DNA from: Paenibacillus sp. CC-CFT747
Lineage (GTDB): Bacteria; Bacillota; Bacilli; Paenibacillales; NBRC-103111
Direction of reading: 5' to 3'
Assembly (NCBI GenBank): GCA_030323305.1
Contig: CP106741.1
Span: 6,123,501-6,187,500 of the forward strand
DNA length: 64,000 bases
Each line of letters starts with the position of its first letter. Within the stretch, counting starts at the first letter, position 1. This document shows positions 1 to 10,266 of the stretch, in pieces. The translations under genes and the position numbers were made by a program. The notes beneath the pieces were generated by a model. That model had not been told where the DNA came from. It searched no databases and saw only the letters and a program-made list of their open reading frames with translations.

Positions 1-30
1 AATTCGAGCTCCACTGAAGGCCGGACAGGC

Positions 31-572
31 TCACTCCATGCTGTCGTTGGTGACCGCATAGATCCGATGGTCCTCCCATTGGCCGTGGATCCTTAGGTAT
101 TTCACCGCCAGCCCCTCCAGCCGGAAGCCCGCTTTCTCCACCACCCGGATCGAAGGCCGGTTCCAAGGCATGATGGCCGCCTGCACCCGGTGAAGACCGG
201 CTTCCCCGAACGCAAAGGCGACCGCTTGGCGAACCGCCTCGGTCGCAAACCCTTTTCCGTTGTGCGCGGAATCGATGAAATAGCCTAGATTGGCGTTCTG
301 CCAAGCCCCCGCACGACGGACGAGAGGGCGACCCTCCCGATCAGCTCCCCGCTTTCCACAAGACAAACGGCGAAGGCGTACTCTTCGTCTTTTTCCCAAC
401 CCGCCAGGCTGCGCTCCAGCTGCTCCCGCTGTCCCTCCAGCGTATAAAAGGATTCCGGACGAACGGGATCATACGGCGCCATAAACGTCCGGTTGCGCAA
501 GCGGAGATCCAGCTGGGCCGGAGCATCGGAAGGCTCGTATTTCCGGATGTAGACAGAGGTATTCGTATCCAT
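31..572 (-). CDS. GNAT-family N-acetyltransferase (RimJ/RimL type), frame-broken
   Basis: Transfers an acetyl group from acetyl-CoA to an amine; the RimJ/RimL branch usually acts on protein N-termini or small amines. The N-terminal half has the RimL-like opening with YEPSDAPAQLDL and ESGELIGRVALSS. The C-terminal half has GYFIDSAHNGKGFATEAVR, the acetyl-CoA loop, and WNRPSIRVVEKAGFRLEG. The halves lie in different frames that join near 305-310 if the G5 run (minus strand) is read as G6, giving SSVVRGAWQNANLGY. The ATG at 572 has AAAGGAG upstream. The DUF92 gene follows on the other side of a 16-base gap. The substrate cannot be told from the sequence. Confidence 0.85.
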
Positions 573-588
573 AAAGGGACTCCTTTCC

Positions 589-1432
589 TCAAAGCAGAAG
601 CCGGTAGATGACCGCTCCCGCCGCCCCGCCCAAGAGCGAGCTGATGATATTCACCGCATCGTTATTCATCCACCGCCAGCCATGTGTGAAAACAGCTGAA
701 CGGCCGCAGTGGGAGGTCTTCTCCACCGTCCGGCCGCAGACCACGCACCGGTACATCCGCTGCCATTTCGCGCCAAGCAAAGAATCGGAGAAGGCTCCGA
801 CGAGCCCACCGGCCAGGGCGGCGGCGAAGCAGAGAACGGCCGAAAGACCTGATGGCAGACCGGCCCAGGCGGGATCCGGGTAAAGGAGGAGCAGCAAGAA
901 GGATGTCGCGCCGATAAAAGGCTTCCGGCTGCCGCCGCCCCGCTGCCCAGCAAGGTGATTCCGCCCGAGGTGCCCGGCGCGACCACTCGGCCCGTCAGGA
1001 TCGACCGGGGCGGCCGGCGGCTCAAGCCGCCGACTTCCGTCGCCCATGTATCGGCATTGACGGAAGCCATCACCCCGAGGAAGGCGGCCAGCCAAACCGG
1101 ATCCGGCCACATGGCCTGCGCCACGCATAGAAGAGCCGCCGGCAGCCCGTTCGCCGCCACTTGGCCGGCGTCGCGCCGGCCGGATTTCTCGTATCCTTCC
1201 TCTGCCGTGCTTTTCGCCTTCTTCTTCCATCGGGACAGCAGCGTCGACGAGAGGAAAAAGCCAGCAGCGCCCCGAACCAAACGGGGCTTCCCAAGGCATA
1301 AAGCAGCGTCCCGACGACGATCGCCGCCGCCCAGCCTGATGCCGACAAGGACCGTTTGGCATAGGCCAGCCCTCCGATCAACGTGCTTCCGGCAAGGCCG
1401 ACCAGCCAATCTCCCGCTTCGTTCAAGATCAT
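589..1432 (-). CDS. DUF92 family integral membrane protein, two frameshifts
   Basis: Polytopic membrane protein of the DUF92 (PF01940/TIGR00297) family. The plant member VTE6 is a phytyl-phosphate kinase; the role of bacterial members is unsettled. Family landmarks are GLAGSTLIGGLAYAKRSLS and GWAAAIVVGTLLYALGS at the N-terminus, NADTWATEVGGLS in the middle, and GAFSDSLLGAKWQRMYRC near the C-terminus, ending NNDAVNIISSLLGGAAGA. Frame breaks near 1255 (T5 run) and near 920 (short C run) are each repaired by one added base. The last third has a Cys pair (CVVCG) followed by HCGRS, as in many Bacillales members. The assignment is firm; the enzymatic role is unknown. Confidence 0.8.
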
Positions 1433-1546
1433 TCCTCCTGTTCTTCTCCTGGAACGGTCCGTAGGGCAGCACCCCGTCCGGACAAAAAAGCAGCGGTAGG
1501 CATGAGCCCCGCTGCCGGGTTATTTCTTGGAAGCCTTCTGACGAAA

Positions 1547-2182
1547 CTAGGCCTGTTCCAGCCGAACAATAAAGTTACCCGCAGCTTCCCCGCCCCAGTA
1601 AAGCTCGAAGCGGTCTCCGTCTGCCGCCGCTCCTACTCCTTCCGGGGTTCCCGTAAAGATGACATCTCCTTCTCCCAATCCGAAGTGAGCCGCCACGAAA
1701 TCCACAATGGTCTGAGGAGAAAAAATCATGTCGTTCAGATTGCCCCGCTGTACCTCCGTCCCGTTCCGGCGAAGGCTGAATTCGCTGCGGGCCGCTTCGG
1801 CGATCCCGGGAAACGGCCGGAAGGCACCGACAGGCGCCGAATTCCGGAAGCCCTTTGCGGCCAGCCACGGATGGCCCTTCTTCTTCAACCCATCCTGCAC
1901 GTCGCGCAGGGTAAAGTCAATGCCGATGGCCATGGAATCAACCAGCTCGTCGACCGTCAGGCCCGGCTCGTAATCCCGTCCGATGCGGAGCACCAGCTCC
2001 GTTTCGTAGTGAACCTGCCCCCGGTCCCCGGGAAGCGGGACGGATCCACCGTCCACTAGCACGACCGAATGCGTCGGTTTCATGAACAGCATAGGTTGGT
2101 CCGGGACGGCATTGCCAAGCTCGGCCGCATGAAGGCGGTAATTGCGGCCGACGCAGTATACATTGCGAATGGGGGTTGTCAT
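1547..2182 (-). CDS. Fumarylacetoacetate hydrolase family protein
   Basis: Intact 211-residue protein of the FAH superfamily, which includes acylpyruvate hydrolases, oxaloacetate decarboxylases and 2-oxo-hept-3-ene-dioate hydratases. It opens with the family signature YCVGRNYRLHAAELGN. Metal ligands are visible in VHYETELVLRIG (the two acidic residues) and GIDFTLRDVQ. The closing FTGTPEGVG loop is present. Length matches short single-domain members. AGGAGAG stands ahead of the ATG. The neighbours suggest no pathway, so the substrate is open; YisK-like or fumarylpyruvate hydrolase-like activity is possible. Confidence 0.88.
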   Translation of the reverse strand: MTTPIRNVYCVGRNYRLHAAELGNAVPDQPMLFMKPTHSVVLVDGGSVPLPGDRGQVHYETELVLRIGRDYEPGLTVDELVDSMAIGIDFTLRDVQDGLKKKGHPWLAAKGFRNSAPVGAFRPFPGIAEAARSEFSLRRNGTEVQRGNLNDMIFSPQTIVDFVAAHFGLGEGDVIFTGTPEGVGAAADGDRFELYWGGEAAGNFIVRLEQA

Positions 2183-2223
2183 GGTTGTTCTCTCCTATTT
2201 CAGAAAATACCCTTATGATTTAA

Positions 2224-3569
2224 TCAAGGCTCTGCCGTTATTCGCCCATCCGGAAGAATCCGGGAGCCGTACGAGACCTTCGACAAGCGGTCAAACAGCT
2301 TGGCCGCGTCGGCAGGCTGCATAGGTACAGGCTTCGCCCACTGCGTGAAGATCGGCAGGGCCTTGAGGCTGCACTGCCGGTCCTTGGAGCAGCTCGCTTC
2401 GAGAATCATAGAATCCAGTGTTTCTTTCACCGTATTGGTGGTAAAGATGAAATTGCCGAGGCTGTAGGCAATCCACTTGCCTTTGTACTTTTCAAATCCT
2501 TGCAGGACATGCGGATGGCCTCCGATGATCAAGTCGGCCCCCGCCTCAATATACCGGTGGGCCAGGTCTCTCTGGTACGCCTCCGCCTGGCTTTGCCGTT
2601 CCACGCCCCAATGGGCGATCACCACGACCAGGTCGGCCTTCTCCCTCGCCTTGCGGATGGATTCTACCGGCACCGTGTAATTATAAGTATCCGCTACTCC
2701 CGGATGGTTGGGGCTGGCTTTCCAGGAGTTATCCGGGACGACACGCGAGAAGCCGAGAAAGGCAATTCGCATGCCCTTCTTATCCAGAATGACCGGCTCG
2801 AACGCTTCCTGGCTGTTATGGCCCGCTCCCACATAAGGAATCCCGTTCTTTTTCAGGTTGTCGAACGTATCGAGCAGCGCATCCTGGCCGTAATCCAAGA
2901 TGTGATTGTTGGCCAGGTTGACCAGATCAAAGCCGGCTTCCTTGAAAGGAGGCAGAGCGAGGGGCGACGACCGGTACGTATATTCCTTGGATTGGGGAGC
3001 CCCCGAAGGCTTATCGGCGTTTCCAGGTTGGCGATCGTTAGATCCGCTCTCTCCAGATCGGCCTTCACCTCGGTGTACGGGTAATCATACCCGTGCTGCT
3101 TAAGAAGCGTCTCCACTGCGCTAGCCATGATCACATCCCCGACAAACGACATCTTGACGCTGTGGGGATCGTTGGCGGGATCCGGCCCCGCTGTTTCGGC
3201 GCCGCCGGCAGCGGGCATCGCCGGCGGCTTGACGCTCGGAGCGGGAGTCAGTGTGGAGGTCGCCGCCGCGTTCTCAGCTCCCGAAGGCCGGAGACTCGGA
3301 CTCGGGGAAGGCGAAGCGGTAGCGGCTGGTGAGACCGCAGCCGAAGGGCTTGGCGCAGCCGGCGTTTCGGCGGATGAGGGAGCGGGTGTCGGGGAGGCGG
3401 TGCGTGCCGCCGCATCGGCCGACGTCCCCGCCTTCTCCGGCTGTCCCGGCAGCATGAGCATGATGCCGGCGCCGAGAAGCAGGGTACCGGCCAAGCCTCC
3501 TGCCAAAAGCCCGACGTTACGGACCTTTTTCTGACGCTGGGGCTTGCTTTGTTTACGGGATGGAATCAT
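2224..3569 (-). CDS. CapA family protein (poly-gamma-glutamate capsule type), frame-broken
   Basis: Metallophosphatase-like CapA/PgsA family protein, membrane-anchored and facing outwards. Residues about 1-45 are a basic stretch followed by one membrane span (LLAGGLAGTLLLGAGIMLM). Residues about 45-130 are a Pro/Ala/Ser-rich spacer. The PGA_cap domain starts at VKMSFVGDVIMA and continues with ANLETPI, then VVVIAHWGVE and IIGGHPHVLQGFE with YSLGNFIF. The frame breaks near 3000; reading the G5 run as G6 gives LRGAPQSKEYTY and a continuous domain. No capB/capC neighbours are present, so a role in polyglutamate capsule export is not indicated. Solitary CapA proteins are common in Paenibacillus. 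Confidence 0.88.
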
Positions 3570-3717
3570 TTCATTCTCCTTTTCCTTAACCTACCAATCT
3601 ATTATAGCAAAGATAGGCGCCAAGAGAACGGACTTTCCCCCGACGAATAAAAAACTTCCTCATCCGTATATATAAAGATATAGAAGCGATTATGCCTTAC
3701 CCAAGGGAGGGATTCCC

Positions 3718-4166
3718 ATGTCAATGGCAGCGAGGGAGGCCGCCGGCTGTGTTGTGCTCCGGCAGCTGCAGGGTGGGCTGCAGGTGCTCCTCATCCGATT
3801 GAAGAACCGGGATGATCCAAGGCTGCCGAAAGGCGGAGTCGAGGACGGAGAAAGCTATGAGCAGTGTGCGGTAAGGGAAGTCGAAGAAGAAACCGGGTAT
3901 CAGGTGCGCCTCCTTCCGTACGAGCCGGTGGTGGTCGAAGCGGTCAAGAACAAGCGCTTGCCCGTTCTGCACCTGACCATCCGTTTTTTCTCGCCTCCGC
4001 CCTCGACGGCTCCCCCGACAAACGAAAGGACCGTGAGCTCGTTTCCCGGGTGGACTGGGTGCCCGTGCAGGAAGCCGTCGGCAGCTTGCGGTTTCCGGAG
4101 GAAAAAGAGGCGCTGGAGGAATGCCTGAAGCTCTTTTCCGCGCAAGGCTTGGCGGCCGATCTTTAA
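3718..4166 (+). CDS. Nudix hydrolase, frame-broken
   Basis: Hydrolyses nucleoside diphosphate-linked substrates. The Nudix box is complete at about residues 40-62: GGVEDGESYEQCAVREVEEE followed by TGY, fitting GX5EX7REUXEEXGU. The N-terminus REAAGCVVLRQ resembles the diadenosine/diphosphoinositol polyphosphate hydrolase branch. The frame breaks near 3993 in a T6 run; T7 gives IRFFLASALDG and a normal C-terminus ending QGLAADL, about 149 residues in all. AGGGAGG lies 5-6 bases before the ATG at 3718. A bidirectional terminator follows at 4192. Confidence 0.85.
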
Positions 4167-4191
4167 AGATCATCCCCCTGTTTCCACCCCA

Positions 4192-4221
4192 AAAACCACC
4201 CGAGAACAATCGGGTGGTTTT
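4192..4221. terminator. Bidirectional intrinsic terminator between Nudix and cotF-like genes
   Basis: Inverted repeat AAAACCACCCGA / TCGGGTGGTTTT around a 6-base loop, flanked by A and T runs. It serves the two convergent genes. Confidence 0.85.
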
Positions 4222-4253
4222 ATCACGTATAGGCTTTGCTTCAGGCAGAAGCT

Positions 4254-5102
4254 TTAATGTCTCATTCCACCTTGGGTCGGGTTGGACGAGGAGAAGTTGT
4301 TTCCACTGTTCATCCGGCTGCCCCCGCCCATCGGCTGGCTTCCAGTCTGAGAAGCTTGTGCCGGAGAATAGCCGCCCGAAATTGGCTGCTGGAACGCGGA
4401 AGGAGCTCCCTGCCCCATCCGGCTATTCATGCCGCGGTATGCAGGAGCCCCTGCTTGTCCGCCTGCGGCGGAATAAGGGCGCTGGTTCGTATTCTCATAG
4501 GAGGCTGGAGTGGAGGTTTGGGACATAGCCGGCTGGGCATAAGGCGCCTCCGGAGTTTCCTGGACCGGCTGGAAGGTATGCAGGAACGTTTTGGCCGTAT
4601 GCTCGCTCATCGTCGGCACCTGGTATTGTCCCTGCTCGTTCATCAGTTGGAACACCTCATAAGCCTGGATCGCACAGGCGTTAGCCGTGTTCATCAAAAG
4701 CTGGCGAACATTCGGATCCGCGCATTCCAGCGACGCCGTCATGGCATTTTTGGCCGAATTCTTATGGCACAACAGCACGGCGGAGGCAATGTCCGTGTCC
4801 TTCATTCCCCCTCCGGTCTGCGGGGTAAGCCGGGCCGGGTTGTGCAGGCCGTACTTGATCTGCTCCACCGTGTCCGATACCATGCCCACTCCCTGCATTT
4901 GCGGCTGCGCCTGGTTGTAATCATGCGTATAGGACACAATCTGGTCATAGAACTCCACAGCCGATTGCAGATGACGCTCGATCATTTGACTTAGCTGAGG
5001 ATTCTGGGCCTGACGGGCATACCAAGCAAAATGGGTGATCTGGCTGACTTTCTCATTGAGGATTTCATGGACTTCGACGGTTTCATGGGCGCCAAAAGGC
5101 AT
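4254..5102 (-). CDS. CotF-like spore coat protein
   Basis: Spore coat protein of the CotF family (Coat F domain). The N-terminal ~150 residues are helical and include VHEILNEKVSQITHFAWYA, a middle segment with KNAMTASLECADPNVRQLL, and a region ending YEVFQLMNEQGQYQVP. The last ~100 residues are a low-complexity tail rich in Gly, Ser, Gln, Pro and Met. I place the start at 5102 (MPFGAHETVEV) because AAAGGAGTG lies 8 bases upstream; a longer frame reaches 5138 with no such site. It probably acts in coat assembly under a mother-cell sigma factor, though I see no convincing sigma-K promoter. It indicates an endospore former. Confidence 0.85.
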   Translation of the reverse strand: MPFGAHETVEVHEILNEKVSQITHFAWYARQAQNPQLSQMIERHLQSAVEFYDQIVSYTHDYNQAQPQMQGVGMVSDTVEQIKYGLHNPARLTPQTGGGMKDTDIASAVLLCHKNSAKNAMTASLECADPNVRQLLMNTANACAIQAYEVFQLMNEQGQYQVPTMSEHTAKTFLHTFQPVQETPEAPYAQPAMSQTSTPASYENTNQRPYSAAGGQAGAPAYRGMNSRMGQGAPSAFQQPISGGYSPAQASQTGSQPMGGGSRMNSGNNFSSSNPTQGGMRH

Positions 5103-5253
5103 GGACCAACACTCCTTTGGGATAGGGATCTCTTCCAAACGACACGAAGTTTACTATCCCCCGACTCGATAACATTATGCAGGACTGGTCAACGGGACCC
5201 AATTGCGTTAGGATTTAGGAAGCACTTTACCACCGGACAGGAGACTTGAAACG

Positions 5254-6491
5254 ATGCCAGATCATACCCCCGCACTTTCTTTAACAACCCGTTCGGCACC
5301 GGAGGCTTCCGGCCGTCCTATGATAGAAACGAGCCGGACCGACCGTATCCTGTTTACCGTTGTCACCCTGCTGTACTGGGCGGCTCTTTATGTGTACGTT
5401 CCTATTCTCTCCCCTATCTCGAATACCGGGGGCTTTCGTATACCTTGATCGGAGTGGTCCTGGGAAGCTATGGCTTTACCCAGATTCTCGTCCGTCTTCC
5501 GCTTGGCCTTCTGTCGGACCGGCTCCGGCGCAGAAGGCCTTTCATCATGCTGGGGCTGCTGACAGGCGCTTTGAGCTGTCTCCTCTTCATGGGTGGGGAG
5601 GAATGGGGATGGACGCTAGCCGGACGGATCATGTCGGGCGTTTCCGCCTCGACCTGGGTAGCCTACACCGTTCTGTATGCAAGCTACTACAGCGAATCCG
5701 ATTCCACTAAGGCCATGGGAAGCATCAGCTTGATGACCGTGGCCGGTCAGCTGGCGGGCATGGCGGTAAGCGGATGGCTCGCCGATTCGCGCGGATGGAA
5801 CGCTCCCTTTGTCCTCGGCGGCGTGATCGGAGCCGTCGGATTGCTGGCGGCTTTTGCCGTCAAGGAACCAAGGGATGGTGTGGCTAGGCCGCCAATCCGC
5901 CTGAACGACCTGGGAAAGGTAATCCGCACCCGGACGCTTCTTATCGTGTCTGGGTTGTCCGTTCTCGCGCACAGCGTTCTCTTTATTACGATGTTCGGCT
6001 TTACTCCGCTGCAGGCATCGGCACTGGGAGCAAGCCGCAGCGAGCTGACCCTGCTCGTCTTTGCTTTCATGGTCCCTCATGCCCTCTCCGCTTATTATTC
6101 GGGCAAAAGACTCGCTCCGAGGTGGGGCACCCCGCGAACCATCGTCGCCGGTTTTCTTCTGAGCGGCCTCTGTACGTTCGCGATTCCCTTCGTTCCTTCC
6201 CTGGCTTGGCTGTATGTCACCCAAGCCGTGAACGGCTTTGCCCAGGGCCTGCACATGCCCCTTCTCCTCGGTCTGTCGATCCGTCCCTTCGCCTCCTCGG
6301 AGCGTGCCACGGCCATGGGCTTCTACCAGGCCGTCTACTCCGCCGGGATGTTCGCCGGCCCCTTCCTGGCAGGCTGGCTTAATGCTTCCGCCGGTCTGCC
6401 GAGCGGGTTCTACCTTGGAGGCGGACTCGCCCTTATGGCGGCCGCGTTTGCTTGGGCGGCCGGACAACACCGCCTTTTGCAAGAAGGGTAA
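5254..6491 (+). CDS. MFS transporter (DHA1-like), frame-broken
   Basis: Twelve-helix major facilitator exporter of about 412 residues. The first helix lies in RILFTVVTLLYWAALYVYV. The loop 2-3 motif is GLLSDRLRRRRPFIMLG, a form of motif A. Helices 7-12 begin around RTLLIVSGLSVLAHSVLFIT. The frame breaks near 5412, where reading C4 as C5 gives ILSPYLEYRGLSYTLIG and joins the halves. GGAG stands 10 bases before the ATG. A second, unrelated MFS gene follows directly. Sequence alone gives no substrate. Confidence 0.85.
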
Positions 6492-6631
6492 CCGGGGTAA
6501 TAACCTATACAAGACGAAAGCTGGGTATACTAGGGAAGTTGCGGCTGCAGCTAGCGTCAGGACATAAAGAAGCCGCCGCGGCTGCTGCCGGGGGCGCCCT
6601 AGATTCGCCAATCCGGATGGGAGAGACAGCA

Positions 6632-7846
6632 ATGGTTAACTGGAAAGTCAATTTATCCGTTTTGTGGATCGGGCAATTTCTCGCCATGGCCGGGATGACC
6701 ATGATCATGCCCTTTCTTCCGCTTTACCTGCAGGAATTGGGCGTAACCGATACCAAGCAAGTAGCCTATTGGTCGGGCATCATTTTTGCCGGCAATTTCG
6801 TGACTTCCTTCATCGCTCAGCCGATCTGGGGAGGACTGGCCGACCGCTACGGCCGCAAGGTGATGCTTCTGCGCTCGGGCTTCGGAATGGCCCTCGTCAT
6901 GACATTCATGGGCTTTGCGACCGATGCCTGGCATCTGCTCCTGCTTCGGCTCGTGAACGGGACGGTGTCCGGCTTCGTGCCCGCCTCCGTCGCCCTCATG
7001 TCCACGAATACGCCGAGGAACAAAATCGGCTTCGCTATGGGCACCCTTCAGTCCGGCGGAGTCGCCGGCACCATCCTCGGGCCGCTCATCGGCGGAATAC
7101 TGGCGGAGCTGATCGGCTTCCGCAGCATTTTTTATTTGACAGGCGGCCTACTCTTCGTGGCTTCCCTTCTCGCCATGTTCCTCGTTAAAGAAAGCTTTAA
7201 CGCATCGGAGGCCCGAAGCCAGCCCCGCGTTTCCCTGTGGCAGAGCTTCAAGGACCTGGCCCACATTCCGCAGCTTCCCGCTTTGTTCGCGGTGACCTTT
7301 ATGTTCCAGTTCGCCCTGATGAGTCCTCAGCCGCTGATGGCCCTGTTCGTTCAGGATCTGTACGGCAAGGCGGCGTATCTCGCTTTCTTCGCGGGATTGG
7401 TCGGTTCGGTGAACGGCTTCTCGAATATGATCGCCTCGCCGGTCCTCGGCCGGTTCGGGGACAAGCTGGGTTCGGAGAAGATTCTGGGCATCTGCCTGAT
7501 CGGATCGGCGCTCGCCTTCATTCCCCAGGCGCTGGTGAGCAACATCTGGCAACTTCTCGCCGCCCGTTTCTTCATGGGGATCTTTATGGGAGGGATGCTG
7601 CCTTCCATCTACGCCCTCATCCGCAAATACACGCCGGAAGGAATGGAAAGCCGGTCCTACAGCTTCAACTCCAGCACCTTGAGCCTCGGCAATGTCATCG
7701 GGCCGTTAACGGGCGGGGTTCTGAACGGCTTTATCGGCATCCGCGGGATCTTCTGGGTCAGCTCGGCGCTCCTGCTCCTGAATTTCTTCTGGGTGCGCAG
7801 GACTTTGCTTTCCTCCCGCTGGGGGAGCCGCCCCTCCGGGGAATAA
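6632..7846 (+). CDS. Multidrug efflux MFS transporter (MdtG-like)
   Basis: Intact 404-residue drug:H+ antiporter-type MFS protein. It starts MVNWKVNLSVLWIGQFLAM. Motif A is GGLADRYGRKVMLLRS; the motif C-like stretch is GTILGPLIGGILAE in helix 5. The N-terminus and motif A match the MdtG/BltD-like efflux group of Bacillales. I chose the ATG at 6632 because GGATGGGAGAG precedes it and membrane helix 1 follows at once; the open frame extends upstream to 6452 but has no hydrophobic segment or ribosome site. A strong terminator lies 45 bases downstream. Confidence 0.87.
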   Translation: MVNWKVNLSVLWIGQFLAMAGMTMIMPFLPLYLQELGVTDTKQVAYWSGIIFAGNFVTSFIAQPIWGGLADRYGRKVMLLRSGFGMALVMTFMGFATDAWHLLLLRLVNGTVSGFVPASVALMSTNTPRNKIGFAMGTLQSGGVAGTILGPLIGGILAELIGFRSIFYLTGGLLFVASLLAMFLVKESFNASEARSQPRVSLWQSFKDLAHIPQLPALFAVTFMFQFALMSPQPLMALFVQDLYGKAAYLAFFAGLVGSVNGFSNMIASPVLGRFGDKLGSEKILGICLIGSALAFIPQALVSNIWQLLAARFFMGIFMGGMLPSIYALIRKYTPEGMESRSYSFNSSTLSLGNVIGPLTGGVLNGFIGIRGIFWVSSALLLLNFFWVRRTLLSSRWGSRPSGE

Positions 7847-7890
7847 CGCGGCATGGACAAGCCCCATTAAAGCCGATGCAGATAAAGAAG

Positions 7891-7924
7891 AACGGCCTCA
7901 GGGCTTCCTGAAGGCCGTTTTTCT
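7891..7924 (+). terminator. Intrinsic terminator after the MdtG-like gene
   Basis: AACGGCCTCAGG, GCT loop, TCCTGAAGGCCGTT (one bulged base), then TTTTCTT. It ends the two MFS genes on the plus strand. Confidence 0.85.
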
Positions 7925-7960
7925 TGTGCATTGTTGGAGTACCGGGCCGTTTGGCGCCGG

Positions 7961-8608
7961 TTATTTGATCCTCGCTACCGCCAGCCCGTCGTAAGCCGGT
8001 AGGACCGTACTGTCGAGCCCAGGGTGGGACGTCATCAGCTCGTTAAAGCGCCTCATGCCGCGAACGGCGTTGCCGGTCTGCTCCGGGTCCATCGTCTTGC
8101 CATGCATGAAAGCATTATCTCCCACAATAACCGCTCCGGGATTGGCCAGCTTCAACGCCCATTCGAAGTAATTCGGGTAATTTCCTTTATCTGCATCGAT
8201 AAAGAAGAAATCGAAGGTTTGCCCTTCCGCTTCCAGCGCGTGCAGGCTGTCCAGCGCTTCTCCCACCCGGTACTCCACCTTGTCGCCCAGTCCGGCCTCT
8301 TTCAGATTGCGGTGAGCGAGCTCGGCATACTCCTCCTTCAACTCCAGCGAAACCAGCTTGCCGTCCTCCCCAAGGCCCCGTGCCAGGCAAATGCCGCTGT
8401 AGCCGCCAAGCGCACCGATCTCCAAAATCCTTTTGGCCCCGCCCAGCTTAACGAGCAAGGTCAGCAGCCGTCCGTAGCCGGACGGAACGGAAATTTCCGG
8501 CATGCTGTTGTCGCGGATGCTTTGCTTGACCGCTTCGAGCTGCTCGTCCTTAGCAAAAAGCGAATCTACATACTGCTCTTCGGTAACCCTATCCAATGAC
8601 TCCACCAT
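7961..8608 (-). CDS. O-methyltransferase, SAM-dependent, class I (family 3)
   Basis: Intact 215-residue O-methyltransferase of the catechol/caffeoyl-CoA type (PF01596). The SAM site is ILEIGALGGYSGICLARGL. The metal-binding acidic cluster is FFIDADKGNYPNYFEWA with VGDNAFMHGK. Bacillus relatives include the tRNA hydroxyuridine methyltransferase TrmR and small-molecule methyltransferases, so the substrate is uncertain. The ribosome site GGAGG is only two bases from the ATG at 8608. The GTG one codon downstream (8605) has better spacing and may be the true start. Confidence 0.87.
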   Translation of the reverse strand: MVESLDRVTEEQYVDSLFAKDEQLEAVKQSIRDNSMPEISVPSGYGRLLTLLVKLGGAKRILEIGALGGYSGICLARGLGEDGKLVSLELKEEYAELAHRNLKEAGLGDKVEYRVGEALDSLHALEAEGQTFDFFFIDADKGNYPNYFEWALKLANPGAVIVGDNAFMHGKTMDPEQTGNAVRGMRRFNELMTSHPGLDSTVLPAYDGLAVARIK

Positions 8609-8858
8609 CCCCTCCGGAAAAAGCGATTTGTATCCATCCGCTCTTTCCCCTATACTTCCTATTGTATGAAAAAAACGACCGAAAGCAAAGGAAACGGCAC
8701 TTCCTACCTGCCCTGCATATCCCTTTCTAAGACAAGGCTGACAGGGAAATCAACAGGCTTCGTCGGATAAGGATGAACGGAGCAGACTCCGGGGAAAGCC
8801 GTTCTTCTATCCCATACGCCCCGAGAGGGGATTCCAAGAAACAGAAAGAGGGAGTTAC

Positions 8859-10033
8859 ATGGCCAAAATCGATCTGATCGCCACCTGCCCCATGGGGCTG
8901 GAGGCTTTGGTCGCACGGGAAATCAAAGATCTCGGCTACGAGGATATGATGGTGGAGAACGGCAGGGTGACGTTCAAAGGGGACGAGCTTGCCATCTGCC
9001 GGACGAACCTATGGCTGCGTACGGCCGACCGGATTCTTATCAAAATGGGCGAGTTCAAGGCCGTCACCTTTGATGAGCTGTTCGAGGGGACGAAAGCGCT
9101 GAACTGGCCGGACTGGATTCCCGAAGAGGGGAATTCCCTGTAGAGGGAAGATCCCACAAGTCCCAGCTTTCGAGCGTCCCGGCCTGCCAGGGCATCGTAA
9201 AGAAAGCCGTCGTTGAGAAAATGAAGCATCGTTACCGGACCGAGTGGTTTAAGGAAACGGGGGCCCGGTATGTCATTGAGGTGTCGCTATTGAACGATAT
9301 CGCCACCTTGACGCTGGATACGTCCGGGGCGAGCCTGCACAAGCGCGGCTACCGCAAGCTCGTGACGGAAGCGCCGCTCAAGGAGACGCTCGCCGCGGCG
9401 ATGGTGCTCCTGAGCCGGTGGAAGCCGGAGCGGCCGCTGTACGATCCGTTCTGCGGCTCGGGCACGATCCCGATCGAGGCGGCGATGATCGGCTGGAACC
9501 TGGCCCCGGGCCTGCGGCGGCCTTTCTCCGCCGAGGGCTGGCCGGCGCTCCGCCCGGCGCTTTGGGACGAGGCCCGCGAGGAAGCCTTCGATCTCGTGCG
9601 GGATGACGTTCCGCTTGATATTAGCGGAACGGACATCGATCCCGCGGCGATCGAAGTGGCCCTCGCGGCCGCCAAAAGCGCCGGCTTGGCGCGGGAGCTG
9701 CGCTTCGGCGTCGAGCCGGTAGCGAAGGCCCGGCCGCGCGGCGACTACGGCTGCCTGATCACCAACCCGCCGTACGGCGAGCGGTTGGGGGATCAGGACG
9801 AAGCCGTGCAGGTGCTGCGGCAGCTGGGCTCCGTCGCGGACCGGCTCGACACGTGGTCGGCGTTCGTGCTGACGCCGAACAAGCAGCTCGAGCACTATTT
9901 CGGCCGCCCCGCGACGAAAAAGCGCAAGCTGTTCAACGGGCGGATCGAATGCGCCCTGTACCAATATTTCGGGCCGCTTCCTCCGCGGCGGGAACAGACG
10001 GAACGGGAAGGCGGCTCGGCCGAAGGACGGTAA
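8859..10033 (+). CDS. THUMP-domain 23S rRNA (guanine-N2) methyltransferase, YpsC/RlmL type, frame-broken
   Basis: Methylates the N2 of a 23S rRNA guanine, by family (the E. coli RlmL N-terminal half and B. subtilis YpsC). The N-terminal THUMP region begins MAKIDLIATCPMGLEALVAR. The methylase domain has PLYDPFCGSGTIPIEAAMI (SAM binding), SGTDIDPAAIEVALAAAK, and the catalytic TNPPYGERLG. The frame breaks near 9128 in a G4 run; G5 gives IPEEGEFPVEGRSHKSQLS and a total near 391 residues. The second half is noticeably richer in GC than the first. AGAGGGAG precedes the ATG. Confidence 0.88.
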
Positions 10034-10080
10034 GGGTTCCCGTCCCCCAGCCCCATAACCCAATAGGGAATCGTTCGTTC

Positions 10081-10133
10081 CTGGTGCCCTTATCCGGTAA
10101 CAAGCAGAGCTTCATTCGCGGATAGGGACCAGG
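10081..10133. repeat. Short copy of dispersed TTATCCG/CGGATA repeat
   Basis: About 53 bases with imperfect inverted ends, CTGGTGCCCTTATCCG and CGGATAGGGACCAG. The interior GGTAACAAGCAGAGCTTCAT equals the two outer parts of the 95-bp element at 28031 with the middle missing. It lies between the rRNA methylase gene and map. Confidence 0.6.
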
Positions 10134-10266
10134 TTGAACCTTTTGCCTTCCCAAGGTGGAGGACGCAGGATACGTTATGGGCTACCTGATGGCTGCACGC
10201 TCCTTATGCTCTACCGGCACCTCCCCAAAAGATGCATAATAAGGATATACCAAAGGGATTGGAGTG

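Noticed and set aside
5254..7846. The two adjacent MFS genes as one fused 24-helix transporter
   Set aside because: There is a stop at 6491 and a new ribosome site and start at 6632. The two proteins are of different MFS subgroups.
8700..8800. CGGATAAGG at about 8764 as another copy of the dispersed repeat
   Set aside because: Only the 9-base end matches; neither the second end nor the inner blocks are present.
9287..10063. Minus-strand open frames opposite the rRNA methylase
   Set aside because: Arg/Pro/Gly-rich shadow of a GC-rich gene. The plus-strand frame has the catalytic NPPYG motif.
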